From Tyto alba (Eukaryota; Chordata; Aves; Strigiformes; Tytonidae): DNA of 64,000 nucleotides. Both the position numbers and the translations under genes were made by a program. Positions 25,947-40,321 of the stretch are shown here, in pieces (position 1 is the stretch's first letter; every line of letters starts with the position of its first letter). The DNA is taken from NCBI RefSeq assembly GCF_018691265.1, contig NW_024881272.1, positions 20,573,323-20,637,322 on the forward strand, written 5' to 3'. The notes under the pieces were generated by a model. The model was not told the origin of the DNA. It saw only the letters and a program-made list of their open reading frames with translations, and did no database searches.

Positions 25947-28900
25947 AGGATCCTCAGTTATACACCACTCCCAGTCTCATTCCAAACCTAAAAGAAGAGA
26001 TATTCTGACAGGCTTGGGAAAGCAATGTTTTAGCAATTGCATCACAGAGATAATTTCAAGGCAAATCAGGCATATCCTACATCAAAATGGATGGATCTTG
26101 TAAGTGCACACTTCTAACACTTAACAAGGTAAATAGGGACAATTTCTAATGGGTTATTTTCAAAAGCAGTTAGGTGCTAACCCTAGTGAAAGTAAGTTAT
26201 GACTTTGGAAATGTAACCTTTTACATATTCTTCTTGTTTGTTTTAGTTTACATAGATAGTATCTTCTTAATGGGATGACTGATCTTTAATATGATCAACT
26301 GTTATTACACTCTACTGGCAAAAAGATTGCAAAGTGTTAAGTTGATTAATGTAACTGTCAGGTGAAATATTCATAAATTAACTGACCTTCCTCACATACA
26401 AGAGATAATATATATCAGGGTTTATGTGCTTTACTGACTTTGCAAAACACAGCCTCTGACTTAGTAAATGCATGCTAAATTATAAACATGAAGAGAAGGG
26501 AAAAGAGAAAAAAACATGCTTTTTTTTTTTTTTTAACTTTTTATTTCACATTGATCTTTAGAAACAGATCCTTTTACCGTATGTTTACACAAAACATAGT
26601 CCTCATCCTGATTTGAAATTTTGGACTGCACTTAAATTAAGTTATTAATTTAAAAAGTTAATAATTAAAAACTGTTTCTGTGAAAATCCATGGATCAAAA
26701 GAGAGGGAGAGGCAATAATGCAGTGTCCTGTGAGCAAATATAAGCATTGTGCTGTTTCTCTTTTCCCCATTGAACAGAACGAACTTTCAGCACAAAACTT
26801 GGATCCAGTGCTCAGTTAAGGAATGGAGCTTGTGTAGCAGGCAGTTGATATGGGTTCACTGCTGGCTAAACACTGCCTGTTGGAACCTGTCCTCAGCAGT
26901 ATCTTCTGGGAGAACATATCTTTTCAAAAGAAGCAACATCATGTGTGTTAAGTGAAGGACTCACTAGCTGTATCAGGAAAATAAACAGTGCATTTCATGT
27001 GGACATTTTTTTCCAAAACATTTTTTCAAGTTAGGAGTATAAACAGAAAAAAAGTCTCTAGGTACAGTGTCACATGGCATACCTGTACTCAGTCTTGCCT
27101 TAAACACTATGACTTGGGTCTGTGCTACGTACCAGCCTATGTATTCTCAATCCTCTTTCAGAAGACCTAGCATATAAATATGATAGACAAGGTGATACTT
27201 GTTATCCTGAATGGCACTATTTTTGGTTTTCCTCTTCCCCCAAATCCTGTTGAGCTACTCACCCAGTCATTGCAGATAGTTAGTGACCAGTAGAATTGAG
27301 TAACTGTGCATTTCACACAATTTTAATTGTTTTAGGTAGCCTGCTATGTGGATGTGTAAATTCTTTAAAGAATTTATCCAGAGAATACTTTGGAAACAGT
27401 TTTTTGTTTGGTGTTGGTGCTTCTTTGAATATTAGTGTGGAACAGTTCTAAAAACTTGTTTGAGTGCTGTGCTAGAGCTTTTTGTTTCCAGTATAAACTG
27501 ATGGAGATCAACAGTTTTTTGACACTCCTAGTACCAAGTGCTTATTAAGTGTTTATATCTATAATTGTGTCAAATTATGTTAATTAAGCACTGAAAGACA
27601 CTAGTAAGTTGAAGTGCTCAAAAAGTGCATTACTCTGAGTGTCACCCAGGGGCTCTTCACATCAGATGCTTGGGGGACAATTTTTTTCCTTCCAAGCACC
27701 TTTAGAGCACTATGTCTCAAAGTGTCTTTCTAGCATTAATTAAATTTAAAAAGCAAGTACCAGTTAAGTGCATTGATTTACTCTAATCTTTTGAAATACA
27801 AAAATGCCTTTCTTTTTTACAAGTCATCATTTTCCTCAATTGTCCCCCCACACCTTTTCTTATTGAGTATTCAGCTGCTAAAACAACCATAGGAAAGTCT
27901 GGGAATTAACTCCCATTATGAATTATTAGGCAGAAAATAGAACTATTCAGAGGATCAAGTACCCATGTTAGGGTATCTAGGTAGCCTTATGAGGAAAAAT
28001 CGTATTAGCTTAAGAAAAGTGCTGTGTAGGCCTGTGTCACTCTGAATTTGTTGTTCTTACGCCTGCCCCTACCCCTCTGGATTACTTATGCTGCAGGTTT
28101 CTAGAGTAGCTGCAGCAGACAACAGTTACAGTTGTCTTCCAGTGCACTTACATAATTTGTTGGTCATTAGCCATATGTTAGAGTCATGTACATGAGCTCC
28201 CAGAGACTAAATGGTTTGGCCAAGATGATGTAGTAAAACAGAAGCTCATGCCCCACATTAGTTGATTGATCTCCACTGATACTGTAAGATGGAGGAGCTT
28301 CCTATGGCACTATAGGTATATAGCATGAGGACGGAAGAAGTAAAAATACATCTTCTGAAAGAGAAGAGTTTGAAGATAGAGATGGCAGCACAAGGACACC
28401 AAAATCTAATATATGTTTTCCTGAGAAGTAAAAAAATAAAAAAACTCAAGCAAACCCAATGAAACAAAACATTCCGAAGTCTGATCAAAAATAAACAGGC
28501 ACTTTAAAGAATGTTATTATTGAATATCCTACTTCAAGGGCTTTTCTGTTTCATGCTAGAAAATTCTTCTTTTAGGTGTGAGGATAGCAATACTTACATT
28601 ACCTAATTCTGACTAGACTCTATTAATATTATTTTTTCACTTTTCTGAGAAACTGTATTTAATCCCTATGTCAATGTGCTGAGAAAGATAATAAAGATAT
28701 ATCTGAACTTTAAACATCTTTAATCTTTCTCTTTAGCTTTCATGCTTGTTGCACAGCCTCAACAATCAGATTTCAACATTCCATTCCTTAGAAAAACTTA
28801 CAGATTTAGAAACCATAGTGAGATAAGATTCTCCTTTGACTCAAAGACACATTCTGCTACATCTTTGAAAGGTCTTTTAAATAACGATGTCTATTGAAAT

Positions 28901-31900
28901 TTTCTAAAGAGGTAGAATTTTATTTGGTAATGAGTAGAAGGTATCAGACAAGGTGGTGGGAGTCCACAGGAGTGTAGAGGTGAGTTTTATACTCCAGGTA
29001 AAGAAGCTTCCCAGTCAGTCCTCACTGGAAGCATTATCTGAAAGGTCCTTTTAGTCTAGAGTTTGTAAATGGATTGTTCTTAACTTCATTCCCTGGGGAA
29101 AGATATCCATTTCACAAGCGTCACTCAATGTAGGAGGAGTGAAGAAACCAAGAACTGGGTAAACATTGAGCTTGTTTCACCAGTTCAAAGTAAAAGATAC
29201 TGTCAGGGCATCTGAAGCCTTTCTCAGTAATTGCTTACCCTGTGTATGTATTAAAGCAGCGTTCACTGCTGTATAAAGCAGAGAGCTTTATGCTCTGCAG
29301 ATCCTGATCCAGTTCTTACCTACAGGTTGATCCAGTTGTTGGTGAAGCCAGTTACCAAGGGACTGATTTAGAGTGAGCTGAATAAAGTCTCAAGAGTATC
29401 AATTAAACATAGAAAAGAAAATTTGAATTGTGATTAGTTTGAACTGTTATTGTCTGCTATTTGGAAGGAAAGGAATCAGTGGTCTGATCATCTTCTGTAA
29501 GTTTACCTATTATACACCATATCCCTCTTTTCTGTCCTTCTAGCTACTTGATTGCCTATTTATTTGCAATAGTCTTTGGAGGTAATGAACACATTAAATT
29601 TAGATAGAGGGCTCAGATCCACTGTTGGCACAGCCCTGCTGAAATAAGTGGAATTAGCCAGGAGAGTCAAAATACCTTGTATTCAGTGACCATAAGCTAT
29701 CTGGCCTGTTTATAACTTCTAAAATCCCTGCAGCGGATGCTGGTGTGTGGTTGTACAGTGTAATTTTAAAGGGCAATACATATAGGTCTGAAAACCGGAA
29801 GGCATTGAAATATAGAATGTATTACATTACCTGGATGAAATAATTGTCAGAATCAGTAAAACTAAGCATTTGGAGGAGGGATGGGTGAGAGAATTATTTT
29901 TGCTTTTGGGCAGTGTTTCATTTGGTTATGTAGTTGTTTGGTTGGTTGGTTTTTATCTTGAGTAAAAGAAATCTGGACTGGGTTGGATTCGGGTCTTTTA
30001 AATATGAGGTACATACCATCCACTGAATGTTGCGAGTAGTTAGACAAATGGTATTGGTTACTGTTATATAAATTACTTTGTAATCAAAGCATCAGCCAAC
30101 AGATAGCTTCCAGCATTATTATTGTTGTACATGCTGCCAGTGTTCACTAATTCCAGGGTATGACAGGTCTTGAAAATCTCAGATCATCTGGCAGACCTTA
30201 GGACATCTGCTGCTTGTCTGTCTAGGAAAAGAAATACTGATGAGCATACAAAATGGGAGGATCATTAAGGTCCAAATTTAAAGCCGCAGCCATATAAAGA
30301 ACAGGGCAGAAATGGGCACTAACACAGTGAAGTTAAAAAGATAAACTTCTAGGACACAGGAAGAAAGAAAATCCTAGGAGCAAAAAGAATGGACTGTTAA
30401 CTGAAAATACATGCCATGATATCCTGGCAGTGCATACCACTTTTTACTGATGGCCATGAGGGTTTCTGGGGTATGGCTGTACAAAACTGTGGAGTACTGA
30501 AAGTGCCACTAAGGTTTAAGGTCTTTGACTCATGAAAACAGAAATGGTGACTGTCTACTTTTTAGTTTCCATTGTCCCATTTGCATGAGGGAATGAAAAT
30601 GTATCCTTCAATAAAAATGTCTTATTTGATGAATATCTTATGCTACAGAAATTTTTTAATAAAATGTTCATACATGACATACTTGGCAATTTTTTTCCAT
30701 TGCTCTAAACTTGTATATATCTTCCTTATGCAGTCACTTAGTACATAAGTCCAATGATATGTTTTTCCCTCTACACCTACAGTAAATTCGTTTTCATAAG
30801 GATGAGAAAGTGCCTCCTGAGACAACACATTGCTGAGAAGAATTAGAAGACCAAAGGTAATAGATCTTTTAATTTAAGATAGAGCCACTTGCCATTTCTG
30901 TTCCTTTAAAAAGCAGTCAATTCTAATTATAGAGATTTATCTCGGATTAAGGAAGAAAAATACTAAAGTACTGCTTCTTCTACTGCAACTCCGGGGTGAA
31001 GGCTTTTCTAAATGGGAATTATGCATAGTGAGGACAGTAAAGTGACTGCCATCAAATTCGGAATTAACTGTTCATGTGATGGGAATTTTATTGTTCTGAA
31101 AATACTTTCCTCTTAACTTTACATTTAAAAAGTGGGGGGAAAATAGGCACTACTGGCAATTACCAATGTTGGGGAAGAAAAAAAAAGAAATGAGGGAGAG
31201 GCTTTTTGAAAAGAGGAAAGCATTTCTAATAATTCTTGTAAAGTAATATTCAATTTAATCCACAGAATATTAGAATTCCAATGGAAGAAAACCTTTGTGA
31301 ACCATCTTAACTCAAATATTTCCAGACTCCAACACAAACAGTGAAGGTTTCAATATAAGCTACATACACCCTGGCTGAAAAAGATTAACAGAGAAAGAAT
31401 AACTTTCAGTGTAGTTTCAAAGACAACTGTTGCATTTCCTCATCTTCCCCTTTTGCCTCATGTCCCTGAAATGTTTTTGATTTTATCATATCTTCCTTTT
31501 TTCTGATAGCGTTTGTTCTCCACATGGAAATTCTTTAGTACTTATCAAGATATCTGGTATCCTTCTCTGAGATATCATTTATCATGGGACTGTTTATCAC
31601 TTTCCTTATCTGGGCCACAGATGTACTGGCCTATATTTGGAGTCTTCGTTATATTCTGAGCAATCAAAAAATCTATGAAAAGGAATGGGACAACAAAAAT
31701 CAATCCACGTCCAACAAGCAAGGATTCACAGTCTTTGGAACTTTAAAAATATTCAGCTCTTCTGTTGTTCTTGTCACCCTCTCGTTGCAGGAAATGGGAT
31801 CTGACTTTAGTACACTAAAAGATCTGCCTTGTGCCAAACTTAAGGGTATTTCGTTGTTACCCACATGGGGACAGTGGTAGAAATGCTGTGCTACCTCTCT

Positions 31901-32186
31901 CAAAAATCCTGGTATTGATATTGCACAGTCTGCAATATTTAGCCCTCAGTCTGTTTCTGGGGCAGAACTAAGGAATCAGACTATGTTTTCAGTATATTTT
32001 ATTATGCATATCTGTGATCTTATCCTGAAAACTAAAAGCCTCTGTCAACGCATATATTCATAAAATATGAAGCCAGAGAAGACTTTTAACATCCTCTGTT
32101 ATATGTAACAAAACCCTATATATATTCCTAGCATGAGTATTTTCTGTAAGCAACTTTGGTAGAGGATCAACACGTGGCAAATCCAA

Positions 32187-32240
32187 GAATTTGTAATTAA
32201 AATAAATAATATAAATAAATAATATAAAATAAAATAAACT
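32187..32240. repeat. AT-rich low-complexity tract
   Basis: Irregular units such as AAATAAATAATATAAA repeat across about 50 bp. The tract contains no G or C for most of its length. It is probably simple-sequence decay rather than a functional element. Confidence 0.8.
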
Positions 32241-35144
32241 GAACAATATGTATTTTGTTTTTTCATGTTTTATTAACTTAGTGTTCTCAAACTAATATAC
32301 TACTGGATGATTAGAAGTTGTTTTCTTCCAACTGCACGATACTTTCTTACTTATCACCCTGTTCTTGTATTTCTTAACACAAATATGCCTGGAGTTACAT
32401 TTTCTTAAGAAAATAGCCACAAGATGAGAAGTCATCAAGGCGGAACTCTTGAAGGGTATCTACGTGCACAAAATTAAGTGATAAATATGTATGAAAGATT
32501 AGTGTAAATTTACAAGTTTATCCAAAATTATCACAATGCAATCTAAATCAGTTTTAAAGTAAAATGTGGCTAAGTTTAATTGCAATGGTTATTTGATATA
32601 GTTTGCTGAGTATAGATGAGAGCTGGAAATCTATTCATATATTGATAAACTTCAAGAAGAGACCGAACAAACAGAACAAATAACAAGCCCTGTGACAGTG
32701 CAAACATCTGTTTGAATTTTGAGTATTGGACTTTTGATATGTTATTTTTCTGAATAATGAACAGAGGCATATGCTCTACTCGGACTTGGCCATGCATGGC
32801 CCACAGGATACACTAAGGATGTAAGCAAAAGTTCAGGGCCTTTGCCTAGTTACAGAAATGTATCTTCAGTAAACTGGACTCTATTATTCTGTTAAGCCTC
32901 CTCCAAAGCATAAGAACAGGGATGAAAAGAGATACTTGGCAGCATGGTGGGAGGTAATGAGAACTTTGCAGAAGACTTCAGGATTTAATGAGCTGTCCTG
33001 AGATCTCCCTTTCTCCAGCACTAACAGATTAAATGAACGCCTGGACTTATTTTGCAGCTGCAATATGGACCACATCTCTGTGGCTGCCCCATGAGTCACC
33101 ACAAAAATCCCTCACAGTACCTGTAGAAGTTCTAAGGCCAGGCTGGTCCCACACAGAGATAACATTTCAGCTAGAGAGATCACCCAGCAGGAAAGATTTG
33201 ATCAGTCAACACAGGTGACGAGAAGTGCAGTACTGCTTTCTCCTGCAGCCTGGACAGGAGCCTGTTGAAATATGTTTGGGGCACTACCAACAATCAGTTG
33301 TTCTAGACCCTGTTTGGAGGTGTATTTTACTTACTTTTTAAATGGCTTCACACTGTTGCTGTGCTTTCCCAAACTAATACTGTGTTCCAGTTCCTCTTAA
33401 TTAAATTTTTTGTTTTGTACCAAAACTTTTGGTTGTAAGTGGGAATGTATTGTCCAGTTGTTGATCCCAGAAAAATATTTGTTTCTCCTTTTCTTGTGGG
33501 GGGATACTGAGCGGTTTTTAATTCAATTTTTTTTGAGAACTCTGACTTCTGAACTTGGCACTTGCTGCTGTTGAAAACTCCTGACATAGCACTCAAAATA
33601 CTGTATATGGTGGGAAAAAAATATTTCCAGTAAATGAAGTGGTAGTAACTCAATACTGCAGTCATTAGTAAACTAATTAGAAATCAGTAGAAATCTAAGA
33701 GTAAGTTTTTTAGCAAACCTGAAGAAGGCTTCCAGAGTTAATGAATGATTCAATCCATAACTGGCCTGAAAGAAGAGTATTGAATACATTTATTTAAGAT
33801 ATGAGTACCAAGCCTTGGCCAGGAGGAAAATCTAATAGATATTCTGCATTTAACTTTTAAATGTCACTGAAATAAGTCTTTGTGGAGTATGAAGCTTCTG
33901 GTAACATGTGTGTGACCCCTCTTGCCATTTACAATTGAATGCTACTTTTACATATGGCTAAACATTTCTGAATTTTGAGGGTTTTTTTCAGAATCTTTAC
34001 CTCATAGCATGATTAGCTGTTTTAAGTTTCAGATTTGAACTTAACACTTGATCACAGACAGGTTTATTACTTGCTTCTTACAGACTATAAATGAGAAACT
34101 TTCACAGTTCCAGTGTAAAAATGGAAACAAAACCTAGTCAGATCCATGGGTTTATCCAGCTATTAAAATGAAACTTCAGTAGTGGCATATTTTCTGCTGG
34201 AACTATGACATGCTTCTTTAAAAGAGCTCAAATTTTCTTTGCAAATGGAATAGCCCAAGGATCTGTAGCAAGCATCCAATATTCTGTTATTCATGTGTAG
34301 CAATGCCAAGAGTAAAAGGGAAGGAACTGTTATTTAAAAGTCTGTGGAGACAGTACTTGCTTATTTTCTTTAACTCAGATGATGAATCTGCTTTTAATAT
34401 ATGTTGAGAACAAAGCAGTTCAGACCATTACACTTTCTAAACAGAGTATATGAAGAGAGGCTCTTCGTCATGCACTTGAATGAGGTGCTTGTAGGCAATA
34501 CATGTCTAGCACACCAGCTCTTCAACTTGCAATCCCCACATTGTAAATGTCTCCAAATATCTACCACACGGAAGAACTGTTTCTTCATCAATGAGGAGAT
34601 GACAGGTTATTCATTTTTTTGTTTGTTTGTTTTCAATAAAATCCCTTCATGGATTAAACAAGTAGCAAGTTAATCACAATGGAAAATATATGAGATTAAA
34701 GAAGAGACACAAAGGCTCCTCAGGGTGCATGATTTCCCCTTTTGCCCATTTAAAACCCTTATCCAGCTGGCGTGAGCACAGATGGTGCATGATTCCTCCT
34801 GCTCTTCATTCTCCTGGCTGGGGCAGTCATGTTTCGAAAAATCCTCATCAGAAAGTATGGGAAGATAGTCCTTCTACAGCAAACTCATCTACAGTGTTTG
34901 ATAGCTTGTCTTCAACCCTGGCATGTCATGATGGTGTTCATCTGCAGTACCCATGGGTAAGTTATCTCTGTACTATATGGCTGGATTCAGTAGTTCAGAT
35001 ATGACTTTAATATTTATTGTCTGCGTTGGCCTACAGTGGTAGGCACTTTTTCCCCCTTTTTTTTCTAAAAGGGTCAAAGATATTAGGCAATCCCAGTCTG
35101 CCCTTCAAGCTGGGTTGCCCCCATCTAGCAAGTGCCTGACATTA

Positions 35145-35250
35145 TCTGATCGTGCAGTGATGCTGAGAGCCTATCGGGAATGTGGGAGTCCTGGCTTCAG
35201 TTTCTGTCTGTGCTTGATGATTGAATCCACAACCCTTGGGGGCTAAGAGG
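35145..35250 (+). mobile_element. Possible tRNA-derived head of an ancient MIR-like SINE
   Basis: Around 35150-35204 the sequence resembles the tRNA-like head of old amniote SINEs. An A-box-like GTGCAGTGATGCTGAGAGCC is followed by GGGAGTCCTGGCTTCAGTTTC, whose last part is close to a pol III B box (GGTTCAATTCC type). A segment about 25 bp further on (CCACAACCCTTGGGGG) loosely fits the MIR core. The match is weak and no target duplication is visible, as expected for an insertion older than birds. It may be chance similarity. Confidence 0.33.
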
Positions 35251-35779
35251 TATTTAGGGTAGAGATATTCCAAATATTAATTGGATGCAGAAACTGGAAA
35301 CCAGAATTGCCTTCTCCCAGATAAATGCTGAATCAGGTTAGGTTCTGGAATGATATTTGTTCTTACTTTCTGCTTTTTGTCTATGACCTCATAATAAGGA
35401 TGTAACAGCAAATTATACACATGCGATTTGTCCATTTATTTGAGGAAACAAATAGTTTCAATTCCGTGGAGAAATTTTATGCTGATTTTCACTGAATAAA
35501 CCAATACTGGGGTTTTTATTAGGCTTTTCACTATCTACAAACAGGTAACCAATCTCCATCAGCTTCCAAGAACACTGCAGTGTTTCTCATCTTTATGGTT
35601 TGACAGTACACATTAAGAGAGAGGGGCTTCTACTTTGTGATTTTTTCCTCTTCCACAAAATGCAGTCTGCAAAATACAGCTCTCTTATGTTAGGAATATA
35701 GTCAAAAGAGATTAGCTAGATGTCAAGTTTTAAAATTGAGCAAAAGCCATTTAAGCTGAATGTTTCTGTTTGTTTTTTG

Positions 35780-35798
35780 TTTTTTTTTTTTTTTTTTT
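35780..35798 (+). repeat. Poly-T tract (T19)
   Basis: An uninterrupted run of 19 T directly after further T-rich sequence. No associated retroelement was recognised. Confidence 0.9.
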
Positions 35799-35953
35799 CT
35801 GTAACAAGAAAATTCCTACTTTTGGTCATTATTTCATAAATAATAATTAAACATAATCATGGCTATACCTTTTTAGAATTCTCCAATATTTCTCTTTGCT
35901 TTGAATTCTTTTATCAGTTTACTGTTTAGTGCTAGACAAGCAATATTGATAAT

Positions 35954-35987
35954 TATATATTTGCCATTCAGAGCTGGCAAATATATA
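35954..35987. repeat. Perfect 12-bp inverted repeat with 10-nt loop
   Basis: TATATATTTGCC (35954-35965) and GGCAAATATATA (35976-35987) are exact reverse complements separated by ATTCAGAGCT. The stem is mostly A-T, so the hairpin would be weak. It is too short for a typical microRNA precursor. Confidence 0.7.
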
Positions 35988-38900
35988 TATTGTGAATAAA
36001 TTCTTTCCCAAATGTAGTGATGTTTATATTTGAAGAAGTAAGGGATACAAGTAAGACAACAGGTAAGGGGTACATTATGGAATTGAAATTACAATAAATT
36101 TTTAGGCAGTTATACTGCAGTTATTCAAGTTATAATTTGGTGTTATCATCTGTGCTGTGTTTTATGTTTGTTTTCAACTTCCTAACATGAATTTTGCCTT
36201 CACTAAGTGCAGTACGTAGTACAAATAAAATCTCTACTACAACTATCAAAGTAAATAGGCATGATCCACAGACTTAGTATCTCAGGGGGTTTATATCATC
36301 TTTATCTGCTAAACAGAGTTAACATTCACCCTGTACATGTTCCCTCATATATCATAAGGACCCATTCTCAACACTTACATGGCATTATTGGTAGCATTAT
36401 AATGCCAAAATTCTGTATATTATTTCTGATACTAGAATAACATGGACATGCTGCTTATTGTAAATTAGGACAATAGTTTCCAAGCACCTCAACCTGATCA
36501 GTGAGTTGCTCTGTTCCACTTCAGGAAAGCTCCCTTCAATACATGATGGGCAGTGAAATTGCAGGGACTTGATAGATTTGAATGAACCCATTTATATGAA
36601 GACATAAGGAAGAAACAATCAGAAGTTCAAAGGTCAGAACTCCCTGTTTAATTTTTAAATTATTTCCAAATATTACAGAGGTTTGCAGTATCAACATTGT
36701 GCTCAGTTATTTGCCAGCAGTCATCCTATGTATATTTGATATGGGATAATTAGCAACTGGCCTTGAGAAGTGCAGCCCTTTCTACCATCTGCACGATCAA
36801 TGTTAGAAAGTGTTCTACATCCCAGGGATAGCAATGTATTTTCTGAACAGCTCTTGATTTATTAAAAGGGGTGTAATGATCATGAAAAGTGCTAAACTTA
36901 CAGCCTTCTATTGACAGTGGTTCTGTTTAGCTTCATTAGTTGTGATGCTAACATCTGTCTGGTGAGATGGAGGCCACCTGCTCATTTTATCTAAGTTCTG
37001 ATAATCATCAGTTGCTAAAGACCCATATATTCAGCACATTAAACAGTTCCAATGATAAAAAAGATAGTATTTGTAATTTCTTATCAGCCTTCCAATTTCA
37101 TCTGTTACTGCAATTATTTTATTACAACTTCGTATAATCCTTTGAAAGCAGGCAAGAGTAACAGTTCTTTGTCGTTTCAAGCTGTCAATTTAAGTCTCAC
37201 TAAGATACCAGCCTGAGATGGCGGTGCTAGTTTCACTGGTTGGCATGATGACTAGAGAATGAACAAGCTGTGAATGTTCAGCTTTGTAAATGGTTTGTAA
37301 ACACTGGAGAAATAAGGACATTCTCCAGGGTGGTTTGCCAATAGTAACAGGTGACAATAACATGAATTTACAACAAATACTTAGAAAAATAAACCCATTT
37401 TTCACTTATCAGTGACATAAAATGATGACTCATTCCTTCTTTCCCTTAAAAATCACCAGTAGAGTCTAAACTCTGTACACAGCAACTTACATCGTATTTT
37501 ATTAGCCAGTAGAATGTTATTTTTAAAAACAACAACTATTTCATTCTTTCATGACTGATCCTTTTCCTTTCTCCTAAGGGAGTTTATACTATGATGAATA
37601 AAAGGAGAGAGATAAATGGTATTAAAGCTATGTCAACCACAGCTAAACAAATACCTTTATCAAAAAGACAAACCATTCCTGAAGCCTTAAAGGGATATTA
37701 TTTTTCACAAAGCAACCCTAACATAGTCCTAGAAAACTCTCCTGCTATTAAATTAGTATGTCTGTTCAGCATACATGCATACTAAATGGGAATTTATGCT
37801 ATGTTAGGCAATAATGCACTTATACAATTTTTAGCTTAATAGAACCAATGATCTTAATAAGCATATTAAATTGGAAGACACTATCTGATGATGTACATTT
37901 TATTTTGCTACTAACAAACTGAATTACATGCTAAGGGTTTGCTGTCAAATTGAAACCTAGTCAGTCCATAAAAATGATTTAATAACAAGTTCCTGTAGTG
38001 CAGTATTCCTGCATCTCCCTTTAACTACTGTGGTTTTAAAATCCATTTTTTCTCATCTCATTTATGAAAATGTTTCTCTTTTTGAGCATTATGAAAAGTA
38101 AAAAGGGGTAGAAGCATGAAGAAGAGATGGTGATATCTACCACATATGATGACATAAAAGCTGTCTGTATTAAAGTCAGTAGGAAACCAAATAAAGACAC
38201 TGAAAACAGACAATAACATTGCTACTATATACCTCCCAAACTGAGTAAATTAATAATTTTTGGAGGGAAGTAAATGTTTTTGAAATAGATTGTTAATCTT
38301 TGATTATTTAAAAAAATATAAGTGTTTTATTTTCAGTTAAAATATATTGAAGCAAGTGAGATTGTTTACTATGAAGAAGCCTCTGAAAGAAAAAGTTGCT
38401 TTTTAACTTTTTTTCCTAAGAGGATTCTCTGTGGCTGTATTGCACGTTCTTTCCTTGCTTTTAATCATTGTATTGTGTGACTCCTGATCTACCTTTCCTG
38501 CTTTAGGCAAAATATAATCTCGGAACCCAGCTCCATATTTTTGATATGAATATAATTTTACGTAGTTGATGAATCCAGCATGCAATGGTAAACAGCGGGG
38601 AGGGGCCCAATGGAAACTCATTTGTTAGTTTTCCCACTTGGAAGCTGTTATTTTTATAAATTACTGATATTGGACACTGTAGGAGTGCCCTTTTTCATAT
38701 ACACTGAAGTACTTCACTGGCCCCAGGAGTCACTAAGACTAGTGGATTTTAATAGTTATAGATCTTAAATGGAGGGTTAGAAATTGTTTCTTTTCATTAC
38801 AATTACAACAAGGAATTAACCCCAAGGGTATCCACTTAATTTCATAATATATAGACTGGAACGCTAATAATGTGGCTCTTCTAAAATGTAATAAAGAAGC

Positions 38901-40321
38901 AACTGCCCCTTGGCTCCCTGGGGTAGATTTTTGTAAAATGTATTTCAAAAAATGTAACACAAAGAGGATTTTACGTTAACAAGCTTTGTAATGTCACTAG
39001 CTCCAGTGCCCAAAGTGCTCTAAAGCTCATAGACACCAAGTATTGGCACTGGTTTTACAGCAGGAATTTAGTACCAGCACTTTTGTATCGCTTCACTGGT
39101 ACAAGGAAAACCTAAACCAGTAATAGAAGGAGTGGAGTGTAATTTACAATTAAGCACATAAAGAAGTGAAAGAGCAGAGGGAGGAAGAGGGAGTACAGTA
39201 GTACAAAGTAATTGCTTCCTTCAAGGTCCACTTGGACCTATCCTCCAGCCAAATTTCATGTGTTATTTTAATCTACCATGCCCTGTTGCAAAACAAGCCT
39301 TGGCCTTACAATTGGCAGCAAGTGAACTCCAGTAGATTTGCTGTTCCATTTGCACTTGTGAGTAGCAATGTAGCCTCTGACCTCTCAGTCATTATGGATG
39401 GTGACTGTGGAACAAATTCCTTTCCAAGATCTTAAATACTGGATCAGACTGTGGTTTTAAATCTAGATTAAAGACATTTCTATTTGCTGATGATTTTAAT
39501 GGAGTCTGATGAGATACAGCATTCTGGGAAAGCTCTGCATTAAAGACAGCATGAAAAGAAGTACACTAGCTGTGCCTATTCTATACTGAAAGAAAAAAAA
39601 ATACAGCTAGAAGAAAATTCCATTTTGTTTTGGTTTGATTTTTAATGATAATGCTTCCAGGCATTTCTAACAGAGCTTCTAATATTGTTGCTTCTTAGGG
39701 AAAATTCATTAGGGAGGAAACCTTTGGCCAATGTTTTTTAATTATGCATGATATGCCCAGAATTCTGTGCACCTACTTATGTTGCAAATATTCTGTTTGT
39801 AGCAGCAAATTTAAATAATTTGCCTGACTCATGATGGGTATGTGCAAGTGCTCAGCTGATGTGTTTGTACCCATCCTCTAAAATCGGATTCCCTCAATGT
39901 TACACTGTAATTTGTGGCTTGTACACATTTATTGGTCTCCTACTCCCAAATGCTGGGAATCCCAAATTATGATCTCTGAACTAACTTTTCTAGATAAACC
40001 GATAGTTCAAATTTAATTTATGTAAAATTTTCTATAAAGATGCAGAAGCACCTGTCTTTAACAAAAGTTACTATTACTAACTCTCAGAGAATAAGGCAGG
40101 AGAGAATAAATGTCTGGAAGGCTGCCAAGAAAAAGAATGGAAATGGAAAGAGTGAGATAGCACTTTGTTCAACAAGACAGTACATGGCAATACATCCAGC
40201 AATACATTACACGCAAAGGTGGAAACACTAAGCACCACATATGCCTAGGATTGGCACTGTATGGGTCAGGCAGGAGAAGGCATAACAGGGACTGTTTGAA
40301 AGGTTGGGATATCAGATCAGA

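Larger units (their letters stand above)
24228..35144. other. AT-rich non-coding DNA, no gene recognised
   Basis: No exon, RNA gene or mobile element was recognised. Open frames are at most about 105 codons and none resembles a known protein. Low-complexity tracts include T24 at 25923-25946, T15 at 26520-26534 and an AT-rich TAAA/ATAA stretch at 32187-32240. The frame at 31584-31880 (98 codons) has a hydrophobic start but no family resemblance. The frame at 34690-35004 (104 codons) contains a GTAAGT donor-like site near 34956 but has no recognisable domain. Confidence 0.65.
35251..40321. other. AT-rich non-coding DNA, no gene recognised
   Basis: No exon, RNA gene or mobile element was recognised. 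Contents of note are T19 at 35780-35798 and a perfect 12-bp inverted repeat at 35954-35987. Open frames are 73 codons or fewer and have no recognisable domains. Confidence 0.65.
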
